A stretch of 64,000 nt of DNA from an uncultured Pseudoruegeria sp. (GCA_947498155.1 CANMJD010000003.1:248001-312000); one strand, 5' to 3'. Positions 26,388 to 36,011 are shown, counted from the stretch's first letter. The notes: a model not told the origin generated them from the letters alone. Translations and numbers: made by a program.

Positions 26388-28844
26388 TTAGAACGGCACA
26401 TCATCGGCCCGATCCGCCGCCGAGACAAAACGTGCCACGACTTTCTTGGCACCGGCTTTTTCGAACTCGATGTCAAGCTTATCCCCCTCAATTCCCATGA
26501 CATAGCCATAGCCGAATTTCTGGTGAAACACGCGATCGCCTTGGGTAAAACTGGACACAGCCTGCAGATCGATCACCGAGTTCCGGCTTTCGCGCGGTTG
26601 CGAGACCGGGCGCTGGCTGCTGCGGGCCTGCATGCGTTGCCAACCCGGTGAATTATACACATCCGCCTTAGTCGCACGCTGCTCCATCGGCGATGCACCC
26701 ATATTGCCGGTATTCATCCCGACCGCACCATATCCCCCCCCATACAGTCCCGGCGGGGTGAGCACCTCGACATGTTCTTCGGGTAATTCATCAATGAAAC
26801 GCGAGGGCAAAGCAGACTGCCACTGCCCGTATAGACGCCGGTTTGCGGCAAAGGAAATCGTGCAGACTTCTTCGGCGCGGGTAATGCCGACATAGGCCAG
26901 CCTACGCTCTTCCTCAAGCCCACTGACGCCGCTTTCATCCATCGACCGCTGCGAGGGAAACAGCCCATCCTCCCAGCCCGGCAAGAAAACAACAGGGTAT
27001 TCCAATCCCTTGGCCGCATGCAGGGTCATGATCGTGACTTTTTCTTCGGCCTCATCCTGTTCACGGTCCATGATCAGGGAAACATGTTCCAGAAAACCCT
27101 GTAGGTTTTCAAATTGTTCCAGGGCCTTAACAAGCTCTTTTAAGTTCTCGAGCCGCCCGGGGGCCTCGGGTGTTTTGTCGTTTTGCCAATGGGTGGTGTA
27201 GCCACTTTCATCCAGAATGATTTCGGCCAATTCCATATGGGACAGCGCGGGTGGTCCGTATTGCGGGGCCAGCGGGGCCTGTTCATCATCCAGCACATCG
27301 GTGTCATCCAATGTCACCGTAATTTTGGGACCACGGGACAATTCACGCCAGCGCCCAAACCCGTCCAGCAGTTTGCGCAACTCATTGCCCGCCTTCCCGC
27401 CAAGCCCTTTAGCCTCTAGCAGCAAATGCGCGCCTTCAAGCAAAGATACGCCGTTTTCACGCGCCATGGTCTGAATTTTTTGCTGCGCTACATTGCCGAT
27501 ACCGCGTTTCGGCGTGTTAACAATACGCTCAAAGGCCAGATCATCCTCGGGCGAAACCACAACTCGGAAATAGGCCATGGCATCGCGGATTTCCATGCGC
27601 TCATAGAACCGTGGTCCCCCGATCACACGATACGGCAGGCCGATGGTCAGAAAACGATCCTCAAAGGCGCGCATTTGATGGGACGCGCGCACCAAAATCG
27701 CCATGTCATCCAGTGAGCGCCCCGCCGCACCCCGGGTGCCGCGCTGTTGGGCCTCAACCTCTTCGCCAACCCAACGCGCCTCTTCCTCGCCATCCCAATG
27801 GCCGATCAGCCGGACCTTTTCACCGTCTGTCCGATCTGTCCAAAGCTCTTTGCCCAAGCGGCCCGTATTGGCAGCAATCACGCCCGATGCCGCTCCCAGA
27901 ATATGCGGCGTGGAGCGATAATTCTGCTCCAGCCGGATCACTTTCGCACCGGGGAAATCCTTTTCAAACCGCAGGATATTACCCACCTCTGCCCCGCGCC
28001 AGCCATAGATCGATTGATCATCATCGCCCACACAGCAGATGTTTTTGTGCTGCGCCGCCAATAGCCGCAACCACAGGTACTGCGCGACATTGGTATCCTG
28101 GTATTCGTCCACCAAAATATAGCGGAACCAACGTTGATACTGCGCCAGAACATCCTGATTTTGCTGAAAGATCGTGACCACATGCAACAGCAGATCGCCG
28201 AAATCCACCGCGTTAAGCTCTACCAGACGTTTTTGATAGGCCGCATACAGTTCCCCGCCCTTGTGATTGAACGCCGACGCATCCGCCGCAGGTACCTGCG
28301 CAGGGGTCCAGGCGCGATTCTTCCAGCCGTCGATCAGGCCCGATAGCTGCCGTGCCGGCCAGCGTTTCTCATCCATATTATCGGCCACGATCAGTTGTTT
28401 CATCAGCCGGATCTGATCATCGGTATCCAGAATGGTGAAATTGGACTTCAACCCAACCAGTTCAGCATGACGGCGCAGTAGTTTCACACAGATCGCATGA
28501 AAAGTGCCCATCCACGGCATGCCCTCAATCGTCTGCCCCAAATGCACCGCGACCCGCTCTTTCATTTCGCGGGCGGCTTTATTGGTAAAGGTCACCGCCA
28601 GAATTTCGTTCGGGCGGGCTTTGCCGGTGTTCAGCAAATGCGCAATGCGGGTGGTCAGAGCCTTGGTTTTCCCCGTCCCTGCCCCTGCCAGCATCAGCAC
28701 CGGCCCCTCAAGCGCCTCAACGGCGGCGCGTTGCTCGGTGTTCAACCCCTCAAGATAGGGGGTCGGACGGGCGGCCATAGCACGGGCGGCCAGTGACTGG
28801 CGCTCACTCGCTTCAAAGGCGTCATATTCATCAAAACTGCTCAT
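26388..28844 (-). CDS. ATP-dependent DNA helicase, UvrD/PcrA type
   Basis: Superfamily 1 3'-5' helicase of 818 residues for DNA repair and replication restart. Motif I is AGAGTGKTKALTTR (about 53-66), then TFTNKAAREMKER (Ia), VDEYQDTN (II), GDDDQSIYGWRGA (III), QNYRS (IV), TLHAAKGLEYPVVF (V) and YVGITRA (VI). The C-terminus has the tudor-like RNA polymerase-binding region (GDRVFHQKFGYGYVMGIEGDKLDIEFE). I chose ATG 28844 (MSSFDEYDAF) over an upstream start. No operon partner is evident; the DJ-1/PfpI gene is divergent. Confidence 0.95.
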   Translation of the reverse strand: MSSFDEYDAFEASERQSLAARAMAARPTPYLEGLNTEQRAAVEALEGPVLMLAGAGTGKTKALTTRIAHLLNTGKARPNEILAVTFTNKAAREMKERVAVHLGQTIEGMPWMGTFHAICVKLLRRHAELVGLKSNFTILDTDDQIRLMKQLIVADNMDEKRWPARQLSGLIDGWKNRAWTPAQVPAADASAFNHKGGELYAAYQKRLVELNAVDFGDLLLHVVTIFQQNQDVLAQYQRWFRYILVDEYQDTNVAQYLWLRLLAAQHKNICCVGDDDQSIYGWRGAEVGNILRFEKDFPGAKVIRLEQNYRSTPHILGAASGVIAANTGRLGKELWTDRTDGEKVRLIGHWDGEEEARWVGEEVEAQQRGTRGAAGRSLDDMAILVRASHQMRAFEDRFLTIGLPYRVIGGPRFYERMEIRDAMAYFRVVVSPEDDLAFERIVNTPKRGIGNVAQQKIQTMARENGVSLLEGAHLLLEAKGLGGKAGNELRKLLDGFGRWRELSRGPKITVTLDDTDVLDDEQAPLAPQYGPPALSHMELAEIILDESGYTTHWQNDKTPEAPGRLENLKELVKALEQFENLQGFLEHVSLIMDREQDEAEEKVTIMTLHAAKGLEYPVVFLPGWEDGLFPSQRSMDESGVSGLEEERRLAYVGITRAEEVCTISFAANRRLYGQWQSALPSRFIDELPEEHVEVLTPPGLYGGGYGAVGMNTGNMGASPMEQRATKADVYNSPGWQRMQARSSQRPVSQPRESRNSVIDLQAVSSFTQGDRVFHQKFGYGYVMGIEGDKLDIEFEKAGAKKVVARFVSAADRADDVPF

Positions 28845-29021
28845 GAGGCCAATGTAGCGGCAGTATCGCCGAAGGGAAAGCAGTGTTCGCACTATGTTCT
28901 GCAAGAAAATCCCGTTTAAAAACAGCCCCCGCAGGATTTTGGTATGTAGTATCCCGCTAACACCCGCTTAGCCCAGGGGATTGTTAGGGTTTTGCCAGCC
29001 AATCAAACGTAGGAGGAGAGA

Positions 29022-29579
29022 ATGGCAAAAATTCTGATGATTACCGGTGACTACACCGAAGACTATGAAACCATGGTTCCCTTTCAAACCCTGCTGGCCT
29101 GCGATCACAGCGTCGATGCGGTCTGCCCCGGAAAATCCGCTGGTGATACGGTGAAAACCGCCATCCATGATTTTGAAGGTGATCAGACCTATAGCGAAAA
29201 GCCGGGTCATAATTTTGCGCTGAATGCCGATTACGCAGGTCTGAACGTCGCTGACTATGATGCGCTGGTCATTCCGGGTGGTCGCGCGCCCGAATATCTG
29301 CGCCTTGATAAAAGTGTTCTGGACGCGGTGCGCCATTTCTTTGAGGCGGGCAAACCTGTGGCCGCCATTTGCCACGGAGCACAGCTTTTGGCCGCTGCCG
29401 GTGTGCTTGAAGGCAAAAACTGTTCGGCCTATCCGGCCTGTGCACCCGAGGTAGCCGCCGCCGGTGGCACCTTTGCCGATATTGAGGTGACAGACGCCGT
29501 TACCGATGGCAATCTGGTGACCGCCCCTGCATGGCCTGCCCATCCGGCCTGGATGAAGCAATTCATGGCCCTTCTGTAA
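29022..29579 (+). CDS. DJ-1/PfpI family protein
   Basis: A 185-residue protein of the DJ-1/PfpI (class I glutamine amidotransferase-like) superfamily. The nucleophile-elbow cysteine is in AICHGAQLL (about residue 117), with [12 protein letters not shown] upstream and the acid residue near the N-terminus (DYTEDYE). Members act as deglycases, proteases or chaperones; which applies is not shown. The start ATG 29022 has AGGAGAG upstream. The ribbon-helix-helix gene follows 18 bp later and is probably co-transcribed. Confidence 0.92.
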   Translation: MAKILMITGDYTEDYETMVPFQTLLACDHSVDAVCPGKSAGDTVKTAIHDFEGDQTYSEKPGHNFALNADYAGLNVADYDALVIPGGRAPEYLRLDKSVLDAVRHFFEAGKPVAAICHGAQLLAAAGVLEGKNCSAYPACAPEVAAAGGTFADIEVTDAVTDGNLVTAPAWPAHPAWMKQFMALL

Positions 29580-29597
29580 CGAAAAGAGAGATTGCCC

Positions 29598-29993
29598 ATG
29601 TGTCAGCTTTTTATTGGTGCCGATAGCGATCTGTGGCGCAGCCGGACAAAATCCTTGCGTATTGATGGCGTAGCCACGTCGATACGGATCGAGGATTTCT
29701 TTTGGCAAACGCTGGATGAGATCGCCAATCGCGATGATATGACGGTGAACCAGCTGATCACGCGCCTGTATTTCGAGGCCATCGATGAGGGCCACGACAT
29801 GGGCAATTTCACTTCTTTTCTGCGGGTCTGCTGCGCGCGATTCCTGTCGCTCGCCGCGGATCAGGAGATCGACCGCAGCGCGCAAACGCCGCTCTCGGGT
29901 CTGAATGCACCCGACCTGCTCAGCAGAGAAGCCGCCCGCGCTGATGCCCGCCATGCCGCCCGCCAAAACCCGCGCCGCAGCGGTTTAAACTAG
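29598..29993 (+). CDS. Ribbon-helix-helix domain protein
   Basis: A 131-residue protein with a ribbon-helix-helix DNA-binding-type domain (about 17-80: RSRTKSLRIDGVATSIRIED, FFWQTLDEIANRDDMTVNQL, ITRLYFEAIDEGHD). I recognise this as the COG4321-like aryl-sulfate sulfotransferase-related RHH family common in alphaproteobacteria; function is unknown. The C-terminal 40 residues are low-complexity and Ala/Arg-rich. ATG 29598 was preferred to a TTG six bases earlier. It follows the DJ-1/PfpI gene closely. Confidence 0.8.
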   Translation: MCQLFIGADSDLWRSRTKSLRIDGVATSIRIEDFFWQTLDEIANRDDMTVNQLITRLYFEAIDEGHDMGNFTSFLRVCCARFLSLAADQEIDRSAQTPLSGLNAPDLLSREAARADARHAARQNPRRSGLN

Positions 29994-30030
29994 CATTGAT
30001 TTTTCGCCCCCAAGCGCCAATAAAGCGCCC

Positions 30031-31167
30031 ATGGATCTTGATTCACGTTATCCCGCCCTATCCGACCTGAAATCTCGTGCCAAACGGCGCATACCCCATT
30101 TTGTCTGGGAATATATGGACAGTGGTACGGGTGATGAAATCGGGATGAAACGCAACCGGCAAGCGCTGGATGATATACTTTTCATGCCTGCGATCCTGAA
30201 AGGCGAAGTAGAGTGCGATCTCTCTACTACCTTGATGGGCAAGGATTATGCCCTGCCCTTTGGTATTGCGCCAGTGGGCAGTTCCGGCGCCATGTGGCCC
30301 GATGCCGAAGTCATTCTGGCCAAACTGGCCGCAGCCGAAAATATTCCCTATTGCCTCTCGACCGTCGCCACGCGGCTGCCCGAAGAAACCGGCCCTTTGG
30401 CCGGTGGCAATGGCTGGTTTCAACTTTATCCGCCCCATGATGAAGCAATTCGGCTGGATATCCTCAAACGTATCAAATCCGCCGGATTTCACACGCTGGT
30501 TCTGACCGCGGATGTGCCCACCCAAAGCCGACGCGAGCGTCAGGTGCGCGGTGGGCTGTCCCAGCCGTTGCGGATCACCCCGCGCATCGCGCTGCAAATC
30601 GCGCGCTGTCCGGCTTGGGCGCTTGGCACGCTGAAAATCGGCAGCCCGCGCTTTAAACTGATTGAGGATTATGCCCCCGACACCTCTGAAGTTGCCTCTG
30701 TGACCCAGATTGGCAAGCTGCTGCGCACCTCGCCAGATTGGGACTATGTGACCTGGCTGCGCCAAAACTGGGACGGCAAACTGGTGGTCAAAGGCGTGAT
30801 GCGGGTAGAGGACGCCAAACCACTGATAGAGGCTGGGGTTGATGCGCTCTGGGTGTCAAACCACGCCGCCCGTCAGCTTGATGCAACACCGGCTGCCCTC
30901 CATATCCTGCCGGATATCCGCGCCGCCGTCGGGCCGGATGTGCCGCTGATCTATGACAGTGGCGTGCAATCCGGCCTTGATGTCATGCGTGCGCTGGCCT
31001 TGGGGGCGGATTTTGTCATGCTGGGCAAGGCCTTTCACTATGGGCTCGGGGCTTTTGGCGCCAAGGGGGCCGCCCATGTGGTGCATATTCTGCGCGAAGA
31101 CATGAAAGCAAATATGGGCCAGATCGGCGCATCAACACTGGCGCAACTTCGGGGATCGGCTTGTTAG
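30031..31167 (+). CDS. FMN-dependent alpha-hydroxy acid dehydrogenase (LldD-like)
   Basis: A 378-residue TIM-barrel flavoprotein of the L-lactate dehydrogenase/glycolate oxidase family. Motifs are FVWEYMDSGTGDEIGMKRNRQALDDI near the N-terminus, PFGIAPVGSSGAMWPDAE, WFQLYP, LVLTADVP, LVVKGVM and YDSGVQSGLDVMRALALGADFVMLGK. The catalytic-histidine segment is SNHAARQLD rather than the more usual SNHGGRQLD. The substrate is probably L-lactate or a related 2-hydroxy acid. It precedes pyruvate carboxylase by 100 bp in the same orientation, a metabolic link through pyruvate. Confidence 0.9.
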   Translation: MDLDSRYPALSDLKSRAKRRIPHFVWEYMDSGTGDEIGMKRNRQALDDILFMPAILKGEVECDLSTTLMGKDYALPFGIAPVGSSGAMWPDAEVILAKLAAAENIPYCLSTVATRLPEETGPLAGGNGWFQLYPPHDEAIRLDILKRIKSAGFHTLVLTADVPTQSRRERQVRGGLSQPLRITPRIALQIARCPAWALGTLKIGSPRFKLIEDYAPDTSEVASVTQIGKLLRTSPDWDYVTWLRQNWDGKLVVKGVMRVEDAKPLIEAGVDALWVSNHAARQLDATPAALHILPDIRAAVGPDVPLIYDSGVQSGLDVMRALALGADFVMLGKAFHYGLGAFGAKGAAHVVHILREDMKANMGQIGASTLAQLRGSAC

Positions 31168-31223
31168 CCAAACCGGCATGGGTTAAATACCAAAATCAAC
31201 GACTATACTGCAGTGCAGAAAAT

Positions 31224-31244
31224 GTTTACAAAACCGTTGCAAAC
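31224..31244. promoter_or_regulatory. Inverted repeat upstream of pyruvate carboxylase
   Basis: GTTTACAA, five bases, TTGCAAAC: an 8-bp inverted repeat with one mismatch, 23 bp before the pyc start. The TTGCAAA half site resembles motifs reported for short-chain acyl-CoA metabolism regulators of this bacterial group, but the spacing is not identical. The bound protein is unknown. Confidence 0.45.
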
Positions 31245-31267
31245 AACACGCTTCTCGGGGGACTAAA

Positions 31268-34200
31268 ATGGCAGACTTCAAAAAGATCCTAATAGCCAAT
31301 CGTGGTGAGATCGCAATCCGTGTAATGCGGGCCGCCAATGAAATGGGCAAAAAGACAGTTGCCATTTATGCCGAAGAAGACAAGCTGAGTCTCCATCGTT
31401 TTAAGGCGGATGAGGCCTATCGCATCGGCGAAGGCATGGGGCCGGTTGCTGCTTATCTGAGCATTGATGAAATTATCCGCGTCGCCAAAATGGCCGGTGC
31501 AGATGCGATCCACCCCGGATATGGCCTGCTCTCCGAGAACCCCGACTTCGTGGATGCATGTGCAGCAAACGACATCACTTTCATCGGCCCCAAAGCTGAA
31601 ACCATGCGCGCCCTTGGCGACAAGGCCAGCGCCCGTCGCGTCGCAGTCGAGGCCGGTGTGCCGGTCATTCCTGCAACCGAAGTGCTTGGCACTGACATGG
31701 ATGCGATCAAGAAAGAAGCCGGCGAAGTTGGCTATCCTCTGATGCTCAAGGCGTCTTGGGGTGGTGGGGGACGCGGTATGCGCCCGATCTTCTCGGAAGA
31801 TGAAGTCGAAGAGAAGGTGCTGGAAGGCCGCCGCGAAGCCGAAGCCGCCTTTGGCAACGGCGAGGGCTACCTTGAAAAAATGATCATCCGTGCGCGCCAC
31901 GTCGAGGTCCAGATTCTCGGCGACAAACACGGTGGCATGTATCACCTGTTTGAGCGCGACTGTTCGGTTCAGCGCCGCAACCAGAAAGTCGTCGAACGTG
32001 CGCCCGCTCCATATTTGACCGAAGAACAGCGCACCGAAATCTGCGACCTCGGCTATAAAATCTGTAAGCACGTCAACTACGAATGTGCGGGCACCGTCGA
32101 ATTCCTGATGGATATGGATGACGGCAAGTTCTACTTCATCGAAGTCAACCCGCGTGTTCAGGTGGAACACACGGTCACCGAAGAAGTCACCGGCATCGAC
32201 ATCGTGCAGTCCCAGATCCTGATCGCCGAAGGCAAAACCATTGCCGAAGCCACGGGCAAGGACTCTCAGGAAGATGTGAAACTCACCGGCCACGCCCTGC
32301 AAACACGGATTACTACCGAAGATCCGCAAAACAACTTCATCCCCGACTATGGCCGTATCACGGCCTATCGCTCGGCCACAGGGATGGGCATTCGTCTGGA
32401 CGGCGGCACCGCCTATGCAGGCGGCGTAATTACACGCTATTATGACTCGCTGCTGACCAAGATCACCGCCAAAGCGCCAACCCCTGAAAAGGCCATCGCA
32501 CGGATGGACCGCGCCCTGCGGGAATTCCGTATTCGCGGCGTGTCGACCAATATCGCCTTTGTCGAAAACCTGTTGAAGCACCCGACGTTCCTCGACAATA
32601 CCTACACCACCAAATTCATCGACGAAACGCCCGAGCTGTTCCAGTTCAAAAAGCGCCGTGACCGCGGCACCAAAGTGCTGACCTATATCGCTGATATTAC
32701 GGTAAACGGGCATCCCGAAACCGCAGACCGTCCCCTACCCCATGCTGATGTGCGCGCCCCAAAGCCGCCAGCGGCGCGGGCAGAACCGGCCTATGGCACG
32801 CGCAACCTGCTTGAGGACAAAGGCCCGCAAGCGGTTGCCGATTGGATGGCCGAACAGCCGCAGCTGTTGCTGACCGATACCACCATGCGCGACGGGCATC
32901 AGTCCCTGCTCGCCACCCGTATGCGCTCGATCGATATGATCCGGGTTGCGCCGACCTATGCGGCCAACCTGCCAGAACTGTTCTCGATTGAATGCTGGGG
33001 GGGTGCAACCTTTGACGTGGCCTACCGTTTCTTGCAGGAATGCCCCTGGCAGCGCCTGCGCGATCTGCGCGCCGCCATGCCCAATGTGATGTCGCAAATG
33101 CTGCTGCGCGCCTCAAATGGCGTCGGCTATACAAACTACCCCGACAATGTCGTGCAAAGCTTTGTAAAACAGGCCGCTGATACCGGCGTTGATGTGTTCC
33201 GCGTCTTTGACTCTTTGAACTGGGTCGAAAACATGCGCGTCGCTATGGATGCCGTGGTCGAGTCAAACAAAGTCTGCGAAGGCACCATCTGTTATACCGG
33301 CGACATCCTGAACCCGGATCGGGCGAAATATAACCTGAAATACTACGTCGACATGGGCAAAGAGCTCAAGGCGGGCGGTGCCCATGTTCTGGGTCTGAAA
33401 GATATGGCGGGCCTGTTAAAACCAGCCGGTGCGCGCATTCTGATCAAAGCCCTGAAAGAAGAGGTCGGCCTGCCGATCCACTTCCACACCCATGACACAT
33501 CCGGCATTGGTGGCGCGACCATCCTTGCCGCCGCCGAAGCCGGTGTCGATGCGGCCGATGTTGCGATGGACGCGCTGTCGGGCAATACCAGTCAGCCAAC
33601 AATGGGCTCGATTGTCGAAGCCATGGCCAACACGGACCGCGATACGGGTCTGGATATTGGCGCGATCCGCGAGATTTCCAACTATTGGGAAGGCGCCCGC
33701 GCGCAATACGCGGCCTTTGAAAGCGGCCTTCAGGCCCCCGCTTCCGAAGTCTATCTGCATGAAATGCCAGGTGGTCAGTTCACTAACCTCAAGGCACAAG
33801 CCCGCAGCCTTGGCCTCGAAGAGCGCTGGCACGAGGTCGCCCAGACCTATGCCGATGTGAACCAAATGTTTGGCGACATCGTCAAAGTGACCCCCTCCTC
33901 CAAAGTGGTCGGTGATATGGCGCTGATGATGGTGGCCCAAAACCTGACTCGAACGCAGGTCGAGGATCCCGCCACCGAAGTGGCCTTCCCAGATTCAGTT
34001 GTCGATATGATGCGCGGCAATCTGGGTCAGCCCCCCAATGGCTTTCCGGACGGCATCCTGAAAAAGGTGTTGAAAGACGAAGCCCCCAATCTGGAACGTC
34101 CCGGCAAGCATTTGCCACCGGTTGATCTGGAGGCTACCCGCGCCGATCTGTCCGCCCAACTCGAGGGTCTGGCCATCGATGACGAGGACCTCAACGGCTA

Positions 34201-34708
34201 TCTGATGTATCCAAAAGTCTTTCTGGATTACATGGGCCGCCATCGCCAATACGGCCCTGTGCGCGCCCTGCCCACACGGACATTCTTTTACGGCATGGAG
34301 CCGGGCGAAGAGATCACCGCCGAGATCGATCCGGGTAAAACACTGGAAATCCGCCTGCAAGCCGTTGGTGAAACCAATGAAGACGGCGAAGTCAAAGTTT
34401 TCTTTGAACTCAATGGTCAACCGCGCGTTATTCGTGTGCCAAACCGGATGGTCAAAGCCACAACGGTGCAGCGTCCGAAAGCCGAAACCGGCAATCTCAA
34501 CCACATTGGCGCGCCAATGCCCGGCGTGGTGGCCAGCATCGGCGTCAGCGCCGGTCAGGCCGTCAAAGAAGGCGATTTGCTGCTGACCATCGAAGCGATG
34601 AAAATGGAAACCGGTATTCACGCCGAACGCGACGCCACCATCAAGGCGGTGCATGTGCAGCCCGGCGGCCAGATCGATGCCAAGGACCTTTTGGTCGAGC
34701 TTGAATAA
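31268..34708 (+). CDS. pyc: Pyruvate carboxylase
   Basis: Biotin enzyme of 1146 residues (normal length) that makes oxaloacetate from pyruvate, replenishing the TCA cycle. The biotin carboxylase domain is about 1-455 ([45 protein letters not shown]). The carboxyltransferase barrel is about 530-810 (TTMRDGHQSLLATRMR, VFRVFDSLNW, LKDMAGLLKP, HFHTHDTSG). An allosteric/linker region follows, and the C-terminal biotinyl domain has EAMKMETG. The start ATG 31268 has GGGGGAC upstream. It appears to be transcribed alone or with the upstream dehydrogenase. Confidence 0.98.
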   Translation: MADFKKILIANRGEIAIRVMRAANEMGKKTVAIYAEEDKLSLHRFKADEAYRIGEGMGPVAAYLSIDEIIRVAKMAGADAIHPGYGLLSENPDFVDACAANDITFIGPKAETMRALGDKASARRVAVEAGVPVIPATEVLGTDMDAIKKEAGEVGYPLMLKASWGGGGRGMRPIFSEDEVEEKVLEGRREAEAAFGNGEGYLEKMIIRARHVEVQILGDKHGGMYHLFERDCSVQRRNQKVVERAPAPYLTEEQRTEICDLGYKICKHVNYECAGTVEFLMDMDDGKFYFIEVNPRVQVEHTVTEEVTGIDIVQSQILIAEGKTIAEATGKDSQEDVKLTGHALQTRITTEDPQNNFIPDYGRITAYRSATGMGIRLDGGTAYAGGVITRYYDSLLTKITAKAPTPEKAIARMDRALREFRIRGVSTNIAFVENLLKHPTFLDNTYTTKFIDETPELFQFKKRRDRGTKVLTYIADITVNGHPETADRPLPHADVRAPKPPAARAEPAYGTRNLLEDKGPQAVADWMAEQPQLLLTDTTMRDGHQSLLATRMRSIDMIRVAPTYAANLPELFSIECWGGATFDVAYRFLQECPWQRLRDLRAAMPNVMSQMLLRASNGVGYTNYPDNVVQSFVKQAADTGVDVFRVFDSLNWVENMRVAMDAVVESNKVCEGTICYTGDILNPDRAKYNLKYYVDMGKELKAGGAHVLGLKDMAGLLKPAGARILIKALKEEVGLPIHFHTHDTSGIGGATILAAAEAGVDAADVAMDALSGNTSQPTMGSIVEAMANTDRDTGLDIGAIREISNYWEGARAQYAAFESGLQAPASEVYLHEMPGGQFTNLKAQARSLGLEERWHEVAQTYADVNQMFGDIVKVTPSSKVVGDMALMMVAQNLTRTQVEDPATEVAFPDSVVDMMRGNLGQPPNGFPDGILKKVLKDEAPNLERPGKHLPPVDLEATRADLSAQLEGLAIDDEDLNGYLMYPKVFLDYMGRHRQYGPVRALPTRTFFYGMEPGEEITAEIDPGKTLEIRLQAVGETNEDGEVKVFFELNGQPRVIRVPNRMVKATTVQRPKAETGNLNHIGAPMPGVVASIGVSAGQAVKEGDLLLTIEAMKMETGIHAERDATIKAVHVQPGGQIDAKDLLVELE

Positions 34709-34725
34709 GCACCCCTGAAGCTTTC

Positions 34726-34755
34726 GCCTTCACCGCCCTTTCTGGTGGTGAAGGC
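34726..34755 (+). terminator. Probable terminator after pyc
   Basis: Stem GCCTTCACCGCC/GGTGGTGAAGGC (12 bp with one mismatch), starting 18 bp after the stop. The following T run is short and interrupted. Confidence 0.65.
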
Positions 34756-34866
34756 ATCTTTGCTGACTTTGGCATCCCAGTACCGCGCTAATCGGATAAG
34801 ACTGGCCAAACTTCGATTTTCCCCTAAGCTCCTACAGACCCTTTTTCTGCTGTTTAGGAAAATCCA

Positions 34867-35253
34867 GTGCCCTCTATTACGTCTTTTTATGCGGGTCTGC
34901 TGGCCCTGTTGTTTCTCGTGTTAAGCGCGCGGGTGATCTTTTATCGCCGCCGCCATCGGCTTTCACTGGGCGATACAGGCGACAAAGCCCTGCTGAAACG
35001 CATGCGTGTTCAGGCCAATTGCGCCGAATATGTGCCAATTGCGGTGATCCTGCTACTGGTGCTTGAATTGGGCGCGGCAACTCCTTTGCTGCTTCACCTT
35101 CTGGGTGCGAGCTTGCTGTTTGGGCGCATTCTTCATGCCTATGGCCTTGGCTCAACGCCGCAAAACCTTGTCGCACGCCAGATCGGCATGGTGCTGACCT
35201 TGCTGGTCATTGCCATCAGCGCTCTGATGGCAGTGGGCTTTGCACTGTTCTAA
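34867..35253 (+). CDS. MAPEG family membrane protein
   Basis: A 128-residue integral membrane protein with four hydrophobic segments (about 5-24, 56-75, 77-93 and 102-126). MAPEG features are GDKALLKRMRVQANCAEYVPIAVILL and LHLLGASLLFGRILHAYGL. The family includes glutathione transferase-like and eicosanoid enzymes; bacterial members are mostly uncharacterised. The start is GTG 34867. It ends at a 13-bp tandem repeat that also supplies the stop of the convergent gene. Confidence 0.9.
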   Translation: MPSITSFYAGLLALLFLVLSARVIFYRRRHRLSLGDTGDKALLKRMRVQANCAEYVPIAVILLLVLELGAATPLLLHLLGASLLFGRILHAYGLGSTPQNLVARQIGMVLTLLVIAISALMAVGFALF

Positions 35254-35275
35254 ATCCCGCTGCTAAATCCCGCTG
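35250..35275. repeat. 13-bp tandem duplication spanning two convergent stop codons
   Basis: CTAAATCCCGCTG occurs twice without a gap. The first copy contains the TAA stop of the MAPEG gene; the second contains the TAG stop (minus strand) of the convergent secreted-protein gene. Confidence 0.9.
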
Positions 35276-35625
35276 AAGTCAACGGACAGCTCGGTTTTAC
35301 CCCCTGGCGCGTGCAGCAATATCAGGCTGGCCTGACCCGGTATGCGCCCGTTAAACTGCAAAACAACCTCCGCCGTCACCTCTGCCTGCGCAGGTATCGT
35401 TGCGGGAAAGCTCTGCCGCCGGATGGCGCTGCCAAAGACATAAGCCTCTTGCACAACCAGTGCTGCCTTACTGCGGTTATGCAGCGTCAAATCGATCACG
35501 ACATCCGCCCCCGCGCGTCGCAAGTGCTGCACGCGCGCCTCTAACGCGCTGTGGCCATGTCCTGAATGCGCCCAGCCAAAAGTAGGCCACACCACCACAG
35601 CCCCGCAAAAATCCCGCCGTTTCAT
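35263..35625 (-). CDS. Putative exported protein, unknown function
   Basis: A 120-residue protein with an N-terminal MKRRDFCGAVVVWPTFGWA, a Tat- or Sec-like signal with paired arginines and probable cleavage after GWA. The mature part starts HSGHGHSALEARV, a His-rich stretch that could bind metal. The remainder looks like a beta-sandwich (VVIDLTLHNRS, ALVVQEAYVF, VTAEVVLQFNG). It resembles copper-chaperone-like small periplasmic proteins in layout, but I cannot assign a family. It stands alone upstream of two tRNA genes. Confidence 0.6.
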   Translation of the reverse strand: MKRRDFCGAVVVWPTFGWAHSGHGHSALEARVQHLRRAGADVVIDLTLHNRSKAALVVQEAYVFGSAIRRQSFPATIPAQAEVTAEVVLQFNGRIPGQASLILLHAPGGKTELSVDFSGI

Positions 35626-35745
35626 TGCTCTACTTCGCTCCTCGTCCCGCGCGCTTTGACCTCTAGCAGAAAAAAATCCCCAAAGGCGAATTTATCCCTT
35701 GCAGCCCCTCACGCTTCGGACTAAATCACGCCCCACCACAACGGT

Positions 35746-35820
35746 GCGGGCGTAGCTCAGGGGTAGAGCATAACCTTGCCAAGGTTAGGGTCGGGCGTTC
35801 GAATCGCCTCGCCCGCTCCA
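35746..35820 (+). tRNA. tRNA-Gly (GCC anticodon), copy 1
   Basis: Acceptor stem GCGGGCG/CGCCCGC, D-arm GCTC/GAGC, anticodon stem TAACC/GGTTA with loop TTGCCAA (anticodon GCC), T-arm GGGCG TTCGAAT CGCCT. The 3' CCA is encoded. Confidence 0.97.
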
Positions 35821-35845
35821 ATGTGGTATATATGTTTTTTGGCAT

Positions 35846-35920
35846 GCGGGCGTAGCTCAGGGGTAGAGCATAACCTTGCCAAGGTTAGGGTCGGGCGTTC
35901 GAATCGCCTCGCCCGCTCCA
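35846..35920 (+). tRNA. tRNA-Gly (GCC anticodon), copy 2
   Basis: Identical over 75 nt to copy 1 and exactly 100 bp downstream, with the same cloverleaf, GCC anticodon and encoded CCA. The 25-bp spacer is A/T-rich. Confidence 0.97.
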
Positions 35921-35992
35921 AAAAACAACCATTCCACCGAAATTCAGCCATACCCCAACGCTTCTTGCGTCTGGCTAATTTCAGTTTGATGG

Positions 35993-36011
35993 AAATATCC
36001 CCGCCGGAGGC
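35993..36011 (-). repeat. Intergenic repeat, 19-bp core copy
   Basis: On the minus strand this is an exact copy of the core GCCTCCGGCGGGGATATTT found at 1626-1644 and 8036-8054. The tail is diverged (CCATCAAACT). It lies between the tRNA-Gly pair and hisB. Confidence 0.75.

Noticed and set aside
31289-32713. Long open frame antisense to the biotin carboxylase part of pyc
   Set aside because: Same pattern as above: a shadow of a conserved gene with no ribosome-binding site or domain.
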